64,000 nt of DNA, taken from contig CM065382.1 in the NCBI GenBank assembly GCA_033060915.1, positions 4,016,001 through 4,080,000 on the forward strand. The letters run 5' to 3'. This DNA comes from Euryodendron excelsum (taxonomy: Eukaryota; Streptophyta; Magnoliopsida; Ericales; Pentaphylacaceae). The notes under the pieces are model-generated. The model had not been told where the DNA came from, did no database searches, and saw nothing but the letters and a program-made list of their open reading frames with translations. This document shows, piece after piece, positions 12,393 to 24,095 of the stretch (its first letter is position 1; each line of letters starts with the position of its first letter). The position numbers and the translations under genes were made by a program.

Positions 12393-15300
12393 GGAGAAGA
12401 TAAGGAGGATGTTCAGATTTCCATTGCTGCCATTAATTTGCAAGCTTTCATTTGGAGCTGTATAAGTTCTCTTGACATATTTAAGAAACAGGGGCTTTTC
12501 CTCTCTTTGACCAGTTGAATTCAACCATGGCTCAAATACGAGCTCATTGATGAAAGCCATGTTTTTTGGCTGTTGAGGGAGTTGGATGTGAGCCCAAACC
12601 AGGACAGGAAGTTTATTGAGAGTGTTATACAATGCATTGGAAGACTCACTCATTTGGCGAAGTATGAAGCACGTAACACTTTGGTTCATGGGCAAACTAC
12701 TAATGGAAACCAGGTATTGGAGAGAAGCTAGTTTGCGAAGGAAATGAAGAAGCCACAGGCACTTTTAGGGCCTCCTTCAAATAAATCATTACTGGTCTCT
12801 CTCATTGTTTCTTTTTTTTTTTTTTTTTTTGTTGGGGGGGGGGGGGGGTGGTTGGATCCATTTGCTTGCAAAATCTGAACTTTTCATTTTGAATTAACTG
12901 ATTCGAAACTGGAAAATTTATAAAAATGAGAGAGAGAGAGAGAGAGATGAGACTTATAAAGACATCATTAGATTATGAAACTCAAGAGAAATTAGTTAGG
13001 AATTAGAATCAAAATTCTCAAGCATCAACCATGATCTTTGGTTAGTTGTTACTGTTATGGCAGCTATAGAAAGATAGCCAACTTAACAGGGTGACAGACA
13101 GTTAATAAGAGTGTGCTAAGATTCCCCCTTCCCTTTACATGGCATTTTGGGGTGACTGTCAATCAAATTGTGGTCAAGGAGGCAGTGTTAGGTCATGATC
13201 TTCATGCCTCAATGAGAACGACAATGCTCTCGAAAATCAGTAATTTGGGCAGAACTTTGTTTGGAGTGGGGGTTGTGCAGATGACATTTAAAAGTGCTGT
13301 TTGTCACTTATGAGATTCCGTAGATAAGAGAAAAACCCAAAAAAGTTGGTAATTTTCAATAATGAGATCCATATGGGATTTTTATTTTATTTTTTGATAA
13401 GTAGATCCAAACGGGATAGAAAGAGAAATGTTGGAATTCTTTATAAATTTAGTCATCATCTAAAGCAATATGTTATGTTAGAAGTAATTTTGTTCAAAGT
13501 AGTCATTTAATTAATGCGAGAGTGGATAAGCAAAAAATGCTACTGAAATAGCTGTTTTGAAAACTAAATGTTTAATATGTATTGGCTTTTGTGTTGCCTT
13601 CTATTATTTATTATATGAATGTCATACACTTTTATGTGCTTTTGTTGGGTTAAACACAAAAAGCAATTTTCGATGAAAAAAATAAAGGCTCAAAGCGCTT
13701 CTGTAGTGAAGCAATTCTCAGTTACTTCTGCAGAAGCGTTCTTACAAAGTACTTCACTAGAAGCTACCACACCGCCAAACAGATGCTAAGTATGCTTTGC
13801 ACCACATAAATTGCACGAGAAAAATTCATAACTGCACCCACAAACAAAGGAATGTGGATAATGCAGATATGTGTGGCAGATCAAAAATGGTCGAAGACAG
13901 TAATCAATCAAGGTGCCCATAGATAGTAATTTTCTCTCCTAAAAGTTTTACTTATACTTCATGGTTGGGATAGTTAGTTATCTCAAGTAAAAACTTTAAC
14001 ATATACCAGTAAGGTCAGGATTAACTGGGCAATAAAATGCTATATCCAAGTGATATCCGTACCAAATAAAGATCAGGCAGCTTACCCTAGATGTGGAAAT
14101 GGTAGAGTTCACTACCACAGCACAAGCCAACACGTTGTCAGAGAAGACAGCAAAGTGATAGAGATCGGGATCTTGCCATTTGTGTTGGTGAGGGAACTCC
14201 CGCTCCTCAGGCTGCAGGCCAAAATATTCAGCAGTCAACCGCATGGACAGGCAGTGAAGACCTTTAGGGGTGGTCCTCCCAGCAAGCTGAACAAGAAACA
14301 TCGCTTGATTCTTCTGTGTCCGCACATGTTCTTCTGTACTGTAAGTCAAAGCACGGAGTTTGGTGGCCATGGCATTGCAGTCTGTGTACAGACGGCTGGC
14401 CTTTGACAAGGTAGCCTCCATGGCTCTCATCCTCTGCAGAGCACTGAGAAGTTTCCTGGTTCTTAGATGAGATATGGGTAAATTATATCTTCAAGTAGTA
14501 GGCATGTCGACAGCACCCAGTTACTCAAAAAAAAAATACTACATGTCACCTAGTAATCGAATTTGTCTCTAACATCATCAAACTTAATACTCATGAGCCC
14601 TGGAGTTAATAGCTATCTTTAAGAAATATGACAATTCAGTACATTTATCTTGATCGAGTGGGTAGGAGGATCTCTTATCCCAGTTCAGGCCAAGACGAGG
14701 ATACAAAGGGAGATGGACAGATTGCCTAAATGCTTAGGCTAAAATGTATGCATTAGGTGAACAAGTTCTTGACTCGGTGCATACATTTAAAAAGAAATTG
14801 TTAAAAGACAAATGACCCAAACTTTAAAGAAAATAGTTTACCCCAACACAAGAATATGAGAGTAAGGTTTCATTTCACCAAGTGAAAGTATTCTTCTACA
14901 AGTATACATTACAGTGCATAAACAGGGTTTTATATCTTGCATGTTCCTTCTATAAATATTTAATCCTTCAAACATCTTTCAAGCAAAATTTACAACTTTT
15001 CTTCAATTTCAAACTTTATGTCAGTCTATTGATTGGGTCAGCAATGGGCATTCATGGAAAATGCACAATTATAGTATTTCTTTCGGTTCGAATTAGTAAC
15101 ATAACATGGCCTAAAACTGATAAGAACTGGAACCTATGTTCCGAGATAGAGTCTGATCTAGCTAGAACTGACCCAAACCAACCATTTGAAACTATTAAGC
15201 AGGCCTTAGTAACATGGGGCGTTTTAACCAATATTGATATGCACGTGGTCAATAATGTTTACTAACCATTCTTTCAACTCAATTTCTTGATTTCCAATAA

Positions 15301-17602
15301 TTAGTCAATCAAATGACCGAGAATCAAAAAATCATATATAAAAAAAAGGTTTACCTCCTAGACAAATCAGAATCCTTGGTGGAATCACCAACGGCTCGTT
15401 CTAGCTGTTTACTCCGTATTTTCAACTCTTTTACTAATTGGGAGTGGGAGTTGCTATTCGGTGGTGCAAATTTCATGTATACTTTCGCCCTAATTAACTG
15501 ATCTTTCATCTCTTTTACCTTCTCATCTAATACTCGCCTTGTCTGCGACCGTACATTCTTATTGTGTTGAACTGTTGTATGTTTTGACTGTTCCTGCTAC
15601 ACAAAGCAGCAAATTGATAAGCAGACTGCAAAGGCTAAAACAAATTCATAGTTCTACTTCAGATTTTTCTAGACAAACCAGAAATGGTTGCACCAAACCT
15701 CAAAAGTGAGCAAGATAAAGAAAGGAAAATGGTTCATTCATTTTGATTCTTACTTATAGTTGTCAACTATAATTTTCAAAGTTTGCACATACGTTAGTTT
15801 CTCCTTATGAGATCTCATACCTATTGCATGGTCATGACTCATGAGTCCAGAACAAGTAAATAAGTTTGAAATAACTATAAGGGATATTACCCTTTTGGAC
15901 ATTGTGTCGGGGTTACCCCAACTGGGCGCCCACGGAGGCCCAACCTGTTGATGACCCGATTAGTAGGTCTTTCTTGCACCATCTGGAAAAGGGAAGAAAA
16001 GGCTTTTTCACTGCCTCTCCACCTCCTAAGCCATGTAGATATACATGGCTATGGCATCAGTTCAAGACACACGAGCAGTGAGCAAATCCAGCTCTGCATC
16101 GTCTAGAAATGAATAACTTACTCCATTCCATGTGTTCGGCGCATTGCCATTTATTACCTTTTTTAGAAGAAAAGGAACTGTTTTCCCCAGGCACCTAATG
16201 ATTGCCCAAATGTTGCATAGGCAAGCATATGATGACATTGACCAGCACAAGAACAAACATACCCTGACCAAAGGTCCAGAACTATTTTTCTACTATCTTC
16301 AATTTGATTTAGGAAGTGAGTTCACATATCATCAACATGCACAAATCCAAACAGCACAAATTAGCATATCCAATTAATAATGTACACCTCCACTATAAGA
16401 ATCATATATCTTTAGTTGTTATAAGTTTAAAGAAAAAGATTCTTTATGAAGCCAAGGGCAATAGCTCTTTCCTTCTTCTGGAACCGATAATACTCAGACA
16501 TTATGGGTCTCAGTCCTTCTTTACTACATTGAAAATACAATACACCCTAAAGATTATTGTAATACACATCTGTACAGATATCATACCTTTTTCCCCGATG
16601 TGGATGATGGTTTCTCCTGCTGAATTTGCTCGTAATCTTGCTTTGTTTCCTGAATGGTACCTAAAGGTTGAAGCCAAAGCAGAAATATATAATATCAATA
16701 ATAGACAAAGGAATGAGAACAATGAAATAATAACGGTCACTGACACTAACCATTTCTTTCCAACAAATCAGTGCTGCTTTTGGCATTTCCAGATTGGTCA
16801 GATATAATATTCCCATCAGAAGAACTGTAGCTAACAACAGAACTAAACTCTCCATCTTTGTAGACAACTAGTGGCGGCTCTTTCAAGCTTTCACCTTCTT
16901 CCTACACCACACAGCACCCAATTTCACTCCACAAACATTAAGTGTAATAAGAAACAGGGACAACTGTCATTCAAAAAAACCATGTAAAACAAACCAAAAT
17001 ATAAATTACCTTCTCAATCGCACTGAGTTTGAGAGCATCTGTCCTATATTTCTGTTCACAAAAACAGGATGAAGTTAATCTATATTGGTTGCATAAAAAG
17101 TGTATGACAGAAAAATAGAAACACACAAACCAAAATTTTGACCGTATACAACTACTTGATATAGTTGGTGTTTTTTTTTTTTTTTTTTATCTTTTCGATT
17201 TCTTCGCAAAACCAAAACGGCATCAAGAAAAATACTCGGGATTTCCTATTTCATTTTCCACAGTTTTCTCAGCAATCAACCAAATAACAAGAAAGGCATT
17301 TATAGATGACTGTCAAAGAAGTGGAAGTGGGATTCATACAATACTCGATAAATCTTCAATATATTCTTCCGATGCTGCAAGAAAATATTTACAATCAATC
17401 AAACATCTCAACAAAAAAAATAAAGTGAAACAAACTAACAAAACTGATAAAGAAACGAATATGTCATTAAATATACGAAAGTTTTATTACCTTCGGAATT
17501 GAAATTTTTGAGCGAGTGGAAGAGTAGAAAGATGGGAACAAACACAGAAACAGCGAGCAAAGAGAGGATGATTATCCTCGTGCATCGACGAATCTGCTTC
17601 AT
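9503..17602 (-). CDS. GAUT: Galacturonosyltransferase, GAUT5/6-like (GT8)
   Basis: A Golgi type II membrane glycosyltransferase of family GT8; relatives act in homogalacturonan (pectin) synthesis. Ten exons: 17491-17602, 17340-17374, 17010-17051, 16751-16901, 16587-16660, 15917-15982, 15355-15596, 14086-14443, 10463-10984, 9503-9775. All junctions are GT-AG, phases close, and the product is 624 aa. The N-terminus MKQIRRCTRI is followed by a signal anchor (about residues 8-29), then a charged stem, a coiled segment (KVKEMKDQLIRAKVY) and the GT8 domain. Metal/UDP-binding DHD is at 447-449, and the end carries AVIHYDGIMKPW. The N-terminus and length match the GAUT5/GAUT6 group. The 66-bp sixth exon is the least certain: a second donor nearby would break the frame. 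Intron 8 is 3.1 kb and holds foreign fragments. Confidence 0.93.
12357..12390. repeat. (GA)n microsatellite in GAUT intron 8
   Basis: About 16 GA units. A second, shorter run of the same motif lies at 12929-12948 in the same intron. Confidence 0.9.
12519..12731 (+). pseudogene. Coding-like fragment inside GAUT intron 8, antisense
   Basis: A 71-codon plus-strand frame without an ATG, bounded by TGA (12516) and TAG (12729). Its composition looks protein-like (for example WLLRELDVSP and KFIESVIQCIGRLTHLAKYE) rather than low-complexity. I do not recognise the family. It lies opposite to the host gene, so it is probably a captured or relict exon. Confidence 0.4.
12812..12848. repeat. T-run followed by G-run in GAUT intron 8
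   Basis: Nineteen T, then GTT, then fifteen G. Low-complexity sequence; the exact lengths could reflect assembly uncertainty. Confidence 0.85.
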
Positions 17603-19319
17603 CAGTATCTATAGATGAACCTAATGGTAACACTAGGGTTTTCGAACATTTCTTGTATCGATTTAGATCAAGATTCGATGCTTCCACAACAAGAATTAGG
17701 GTTTTCTTGCTTTTCCGCTTTTGTGATTGTTGATATAATCGCCCGACACTTACTCGTGTTTTTAGAGAGAGAGGGAGAGATTTTTTTAGAGAGAGAAATA
17801 GAGCGGTGAAGGAGGAGAGAAAGATGCCATGTTCATGACTGCAACGACTAATATTTTTCTTTTATTTGTTTTCTGTTTGGTATTTATATACCTTGGGGTT
17901 TTCGTGGATTCGTGTTTGGAAAGCGAGAATAGACGATGAATGACGGGTATCATGGTGGGACATGCATGTCAGTGTTACCATGTATGATGGTCTTAGGAAT
18001 GTGATGGTGACATCATCATGAATTAACTCAAATTTTGAATTAGGTTAGTCCAGTTCCACGTTATGGGTTCAATACGCCCGCGTTTGGTTATCGATTTTTC
18101 TCTAATCCAAACCAAAATTAATTCATACATGCCCTTAATATTGGAGCTATAACCAAAATAATATTTGTTGCATATATGTAATACATGTGTATTTGCATAA
18201 TCCAACAATAGATTGTTGGAGCTAGGGCCAACTATTTGATTGGATAGGAAACAGAATGTAATCTGTGCTCACACAAGATTAGTAATGCAATCTAAGCATA
18301 AGACTTGAAACAATATTGTTCATTTTGAGTTTTAACTCGCACAACTTAAAAATACATTGTGATATGTAGAAATCTGTACCAAAAAGTCATTCTTCAAATA
18401 CCTCAGCCTCAGAGAATAAAAGTGTTTTGTTTTGTATATGCAATTCAACATTTCAATTATACTGAGATTGTGAGCTAATATATTCTTCCTCAATTGCCTA
18501 ACTTTTTTGCATCTTGACAAGCTTTATGTTGTAATGATGTGCATAAACTCAAATTTATCAAAAAAAAAAAAATTTTTAAAATGTAAGAGAAAAGAAAACA
18601 AAATAAGATAGTTAAAATCTTTACTTCTTTCATTCAACAAAAAAAGTCTTACTTTTTTTATTTTAATGTTCTTTTATTCTTCACTTTTTTTAACAATCAA
18701 CATGCTATGATATTTCATATGATTTTCCTTTTCTTTTTCTATTAGCAAATTATAATTTAATCCAAACATAGTGCAAATGATTCTATACTGCCATATGATA
18801 TTTAAGGTTCGTTTGGTACAACTTAAATTTAATTTTTATTTTATTATTTTTTTTATAAACAAAAAATATATAAATTATTTTTTTACTTATAAGTAAAAAA
18901 AATCAAATAAAATTTTTTTCAAAAAAACTTGTACCGAAGAGTCCTCAAATAAGATTTCAGAGCTATATCACAACACACTCAACACACATGTTGCACTGCC
19001 TTTGAGGATCACTCTCTCCAAGTGTCTCTTCTATCCTTAGTTTTTTTTTTTTCTTTTTTTGTATAATGAGAGAACGATTACCAAAAAAAATCATTCGTCT
19101 TCTATCCTCAGTTATTCTCATTTAGGATCCGTCGAAGTCCGTGGTTCCAAATTCTTGACTACATGCCAAGACCTTATGTTGGACCAGGCTTTGGTAGACA
19201 ATGAATGGTGGGCATATGATTGGCTCTGGTCATTCGCCTCATGGCATGAATGATGCCATGTACATTGATCATTCTTAAAAGAAGGTTACGTGTACAGGAA
19301 AAGCAAAGAAGGGTAGTAG
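17603..19319. other. GAUT promoter side and AT-rich spacer
   Basis: Immediately upstream of the GAUT start there are purine-rich runs (17763-17820) that read as CT-rich leader on the minus strand. Beyond 17.9 kb the sequence is AT-rich with no supported gene. A MITE-like inverted repeat is at 18804-18945. Confidence 0.55.
18804..18945. mobile_element. MITE-like AT-rich inverted repeat
   Basis: The ends AGGTTCGTTTGGTACAACT and AACTTGTACCGAAGAGTCCT are imperfect inverted repeats around an AT-rich, self-complementary core of about 140 bp. The GTTTGGTAC ends resemble hAT-type MITEs. No clear target duplication was found. A relative lies at 31706-31905. Confidence 0.5.
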
Positions 19320-19904
19320 TTTGTTTATGAGTAAATTCCACTAATCACCTCCGGGGTTTAATGAAAAATCAAAAAATACTCGTTTTTTTCATAATTATAT
19401 TGCACTAGATTGTGTTAATGTTTTGGTGTGAAATTACTAAAATACTCTCACTGTTTGCAGAGTTTTTTTTAACCCAACAAAATTAGTTTTTTTTGTCAAA
19501 CTCAACAAAAATAGATTTATTATAATAAAATAGAAAAACCAGATTTGTCAACTACTGTCATGGTCACCACCACCTATGAACCCCCCACTCCCATGGCTGC
19601 CACCACCATGTCCTCTTCCCTTCATCCACCTCCCTCCATGGCGGCCATTACTAACCAACCTCTTCCCCTATCCATCTCCCTCTCCCCCAAGTTGGCCACT
19701 GTCTCACAAGACGAACCCATCACCACAACTATCTCTCTTTACCAACAACCCCTTCCCCCTCCACTTCCTTGCCCCAAGCTCACCGACCACTATGAGCAAC
19801 TCATAGCAACCTCCATCGACACCCCCCAGGGTTGAACCTCCACCACCATGGCCGAACCCTCCCTCCCTCCTAACATCCAACAACACACCAGTCACCATAA
19901 TAAC

Positions 19905-20410
19905 TGTTGGGGAGGTTTGCTCAAGATCTGAGCAATTAAACTTGTACAAATAATAAAGAAAGAAAATAAATATAGCACACACTTACAAAAAACACACAAA
20001 TTTATCATAATTCATCCAAACAATTTAGGACTAGGTCTACACTGAGTCACTAATATACTTACTATGAACAAATAGGGGATTACAAAAGAGGAGTTACAAG
20101 AGTTTAACAAACTCTCTTACACAAATCCTCACTATTTTCTCTCTTCTCTCTTCTCTTGATTCCTCGTACCCACTTCTGCTAAAAAAAAAACAATGTATAT
20201 ATCGCGTCCACTAGCTCCCTTCCTTTTATAGACAGAGAAGGAAGAGAAAGCTATCCGGTTGAATCAAATGTGGCAAACTGCAATTTTCTTCCCCAAATAC
20301 TTCAACAAATGTGAACCAAAGAAGCTGCTGAAGTCTTCAAAATGTGGTTATGGGAAGTCTTCACATGCGGGCTTCTGGATGGTGTCAGTGGATTGTCTCC
20401 ACAAGCAATA
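19905..20410 (-). repeat. 3' LTR of the copia element
   Basis: 506 bp. Its right end reads GCAATA, so the canonical terminal CA has changed to TA. On the element strand the purine-rich AAGTGAAAGAT tract lies directly before it (plus 20411-20421), as expected for a polypurine tract. Confidence 0.9.
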
Positions 20411-20645
20411 ATCTTTCACTTGGAGACAAACACTGTGTAACGCCGCGTAATACCTCAGTAACTTAATACCTTCATTTTCAAGTGCAAAGACTAACTGAAG
20501 TTAAACACAACTTTAGCTTTTCAGTAGTAATCACCTTGGTTAAAATATCTGCAAGATTTTCACTAGTGTGGATCTTCTTCAAACTGATTTTGTCATTTTC
20601 CAATAGTGAACAAACAAAATGGTACTTAATGTCAATGTGTTTTGT

Positions 20646-21620
20646 TCATGAGTGAAACGCCAAATTCTTTGCAAGATGTATTGCACTTTGACTATCACTG
20701 TATAACTTGTAATCATTAATATTCTTGTCTAACTCACTCAAGAAACTATAAAACCATACCATTTCCTTGCACGCTTCTATCATTGCAACACACTCCGCTT
20801 CTGTAGTTGAAATGGTCATAACCTTTTGTAACTGAGAGCAACTGATTGCAACACTGCCAAGAGTAAACACATACCCAGTCGTGTTCTTCATATTGTTAAT
20901 GTCACTTGCAAAATCAAAGTCAACGTACCTATGCAAGCTTATCTTTGAACCACCATACCACAACGCCAGATCTCGAGTACCCTTTAGATATCTTAATACC
21001 CACTTGACAGCTTCCTAATGCTCTTTGCCTGAATTGTTCATGAATCTGCTAACAACTCCCACTGCATGAACAATGTCTGGCCTCGTATAGACCATAGCAT
21101 ACATCAAACTGCCAACGGATGAGGCATACGGAACCTTAGCCATGTACTCAAGCTCCTCGCGTATGGTTGCACATTGTTCCTTTGTCAATCTAAAATGGCT
21201 TGCCAATGTAGTGCTAATAGATTTAGCATTTTATATATTGAATCTTTTGAGGACTTTACGAACATATTTTGCTTGTGATAGTTTCAACTTCTTGTTCATC
21301 CTGTTTCTACTAATTCGCATCCCAAGAATTTATTTTGATGCACCTAAATCCTTCATTGCGAATTCTTTAGACAGTTGTTCTTTAAGCATTGTGATTTCAT
21401 CCATGCTTGAACCTGCAACAAGTATATCATCTACATACAATAGAAGTATTAGATACGAAATGTCAAGCTTTTTGAAATAACAGCAATGATCACCATGGCA
21501 CCTATGGAAGCCTGCACTTGTCATGAAACTATCAAACTTTTTGTACCACTGCCTGGGCGCCTGCTTAAGCCCGTACAGACTTTTGTTGAGTCTACGCACC
21601 ATATTCTCATTCCCTGTCAC
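20646..21620 (-). pseudogene. Copia RT 3' part and RNase H, broken
   Basis: Continuation of the copia pol beyond the inner insertion. It contains SLYGLKQAPRQWYKKFDSFM and the RT active site YVDD (21330-21620), then a connecting segment (21015-21206) and RNase H with STTEAECVA and LYSDSQSAI (20646-20963). Several stops separate the pieces. The YVDD motif survives but its domain is split 5.8 kb from the RT start. Confidence 0.9.
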
Positions 21621-21627
21621 AACATAG

Positions 21628-22971
21628 TGATTGTGCTCTAAAAGTGAAATTTACATGCTTTAATTAGTTATTTGTTGGCCTTAGAATACGTTTAATTATA
21701 TTGTTTTAGTCCTAATTCGTTACTAACTTAGTTTTATGTATGTTTTTAAGAATTCTAACTTAAAAATGAGAAATTCGTGTTAAATTGGAAAAGGCGTCTA
21801 AAGTGCATCTGAAGTGAGTTCAAACGGTAAATAGTAGCGTTTGAACAGTGAATAGTAGTGTCTAAAGTGAGTTTGAACGGTGAATAGTACAGTTCGAACG
21901 GTGAATAGTGGCTTTTGAACGATGAACAGGCGTTCAAAATGCGTTCGAATGGTGCGTCAAACGATGTCATGCCAAAATCAGGTTCGAAGACCATTTGATA
22001 GATTCAGAGAGCATAAAAGCCGTCTAAAAAGCGTTTGAAGACCGTTCGAACGGTCAATTTGGTGTTTAAAGTTCGTTCAAACGGTGCGGCGGGGTTTCCT
22101 ATTATTTGTGCTACCTATATAAGCTGAGATTGTTGTTATTATAGGGGGATTGCTATGGTTGACATTTTTCTAGGGTTTTAGGAGTAGATTAGAGTAGTTT
22201 ATTCATAGTTTTCATTTAGTTTTCAATTCCTATAATCAGATTTTCAGTCTTTCAATAAATTTATATACAACTTTGCATATCTATGATTATGATGAGTAGC
22301 TAGATTTCATCTTGGGATCAATTGTGAAGATTAATTGAAGATCTTGGACGAACAAAAGAGGTAAGATTTTAGGTTTCAAAGTTAAATTTTTCTTTTCTTT
22401 TCTTTCTTCTTCTTCTTCATTCTAGAAACCTTCAAAAACCTAGACGTTTGATTATGTTCGGTAACGTTTATACGTGAATCTATATTCAGTATATGCGCTG
22501 CGCGAATCGATGTTCGGTAACGTCTATGCATGAGTCTATATTCAGTATATGCGCTGCACGAATCGATGGTACTCGTCTTTGATTCTAACAACCCGATTTA
22601 TTCTAGAAGTTGAAGTTTTGAAGAACACTTATTTTTATCACTAAATCTTCCGAATTCGAGACTCGCGACATAGTCGAAGGATTTGAGTTATTAAATTATC
22701 TCCTTTGGAAGACCAAAAGACGCAATTGGTTGGAACGATTGATTCTAGGACTTTTTATTTCTTAGTTTAAATTAGATAACAAATCTTTTCTCAACCTAAA
22801 ATCAAATTTTTGTTTATAAAAGTGTTTTTCCTAATATTTTTTATCCACGGTAAGTTTTTCTATTCACGTAAACCATCTTCCCTATGGGATCGACCTCGTA
22901 CTTACGAGAAATTATTATTACATCGCGGCCGTGCACTTACGGTTAAGTATCACCCTTTGAGGGAATAATCA
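21628..22971 (+). repeat. 5' LTR of the LARD-type element
   Basis: 1,344 bp. At 21800-21960 it holds a degenerate tandem array built on GTTTGAACGGTGAATAGT. This LTR has about 55 bp more than its partner, mostly extra array units. A second repeated motif, TTCAGTATATGCGCTG, recurs at about 22481 and 22541. Confidence 0.88.
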
Positions 22972-22977
22972 AGTTTT

Positions 22978-22995
22978 TGACGCCGTTGCCGAGGA
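22978..22995 (+). other. Primer binding site, tRNA-Asp type
   Basis: TGACGCCGTTGCCGAGGA, 6 nt inside the 5' LTR. It matches the plant site TGGCGCCGTTGCCGGGGA except at two positions (both G to A). Confidence 0.82.
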
Positions 22996-23208
22996 AGCTG
23001 CGTTTTATGTTGGTGGATGAGCCTTGGAGATTTTATTTTAGAGGAAGCATTTCACCATCATTCTACAAACACGAGAGAACTCAATAGCTCGTTTGGGTAA
23101 CTTCATTCCATCTTTTATTTTTGAGCACTTATTTTTGTTTTTCTTTTGGTTACATTGAGTTTGTGCATCATTGTTATGGGATTGGGAGGATAAGTTGTTT
23201 TCATATAC

Positions 23209-24095
23209 TTGTTGGTTGGTCTTGCATATATCTTATTCATGGATTATCCTTGGAATTTTCTTTCCGCAAGTCCTGATTCATACACGGCACAATCACAAGA
23301 CTATTATCCACCTCCAAACTATTCGGAGTGGAGCTCTCAAGCTTCATCCTATGCTTATTATGAACAACCACTACAACAATCGTACTACCATGCACCACCT
23401 TCGTTTCCATCATATGCTTATGATTTACATACACCGTTTACTTCACTTTGCACGTTTCACGAGACATTTCTTTCATATCTTATCAACCTTTGGTAGAGAA
23501 TTAAAAGAACATAAAGTCATCTTATATGCCATATCACACGGGTATGTCCTCGGGATTCAGAGATATTAATATAGAGGTACAACCTGACACTCTTGCACAA
23601 ATTCATCGAGAATTAGATGAACTAACTCAACGAGTGGCCCTATTAACATAAGAGGCAACGGATCACGAGAAGGACGAGCTTCTGGCTCAACCTCGAGATG
23701 ATCCTACATATGAGATGTTCACAACTTCATATATGAGTAGTCATGACCAAGGTCTCTCCGTTATCGCCCTTAAAACTGAATATAAAATATAGAACATCAA
23801 CGTTCTCGTGGTGTCTGATCCAAGGGAAGATGTTTTTAGGGTGAATGATAATGAGGATAAGGTTAAAGAAGAGGTACTTATTCATCCTGAGGTGTCTGAA
23901 CTGACGAAAGTGATACCTAAAGAAGAGGTGAAGGAGAAAGGGACAATGAAGATTGAAGAAGAGGAACCCAAGAGAGAAGAGGCCGAGATTAAGGACTCCC
24001 AACAAGAAAAGGTGATCGAGAAAAGAATAATGGAGAGTGAGATATCTCATACTCTTTTTCAACATGAATTGAGCTTTAACATCCCTATCATGTAA
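23209..24095 (+). pseudogene. Gag-like low-complexity frames of the LARD-type element
   Basis: The first frame (23209-23496) is rich in Tyr, Pro, Ser and Gln (for example SQDYYPPPNYSEW). After stops and a shift, a Lys/Glu-rich segment follows (23808-24095; KVKEEVLIHPEVSELTK). Such regions occur in gag of Tat/Athila-like elements, but I cannot identify a capsid or nucleocapsid motif. The rest of the interior to 26150 shows no coding signal. Confidence 0.45.

Noticed and set aside
14882..15265. 127-codon plus-strand frame in a GAUT intron
   Set aside because: AT-rich, antisense, no domain; consistent with chance.
15886..15917. Alternative longer form of GAUT exon 6 using the GTAATA donor
   Set aside because: It would leave phase 2 and force a stop in the next exon. 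The GTAACC donor at 15916 keeps the frame.
16062..16271. Possible extra GAUT exon (frame with SYSFLDDAELDLLTARVS)
   Set aside because: Adding it is not needed for phase, it ends in a stop, and it matches no GAUT segment.
18541..18945. Possible matrix-attachment or origin-like AT tract
   Set aside because: AT richness alone is common throughout the spacers here, and the segment is better explained by a MITE-like inverted repeat.
19545..19835. Proline/serine-rich 96-codon frame
   Set aside because: Low-complexity reading of the GC-rich MULE interior. The opposite strand gives an equally long glycine-rich frame, and there is no domain or splice context.
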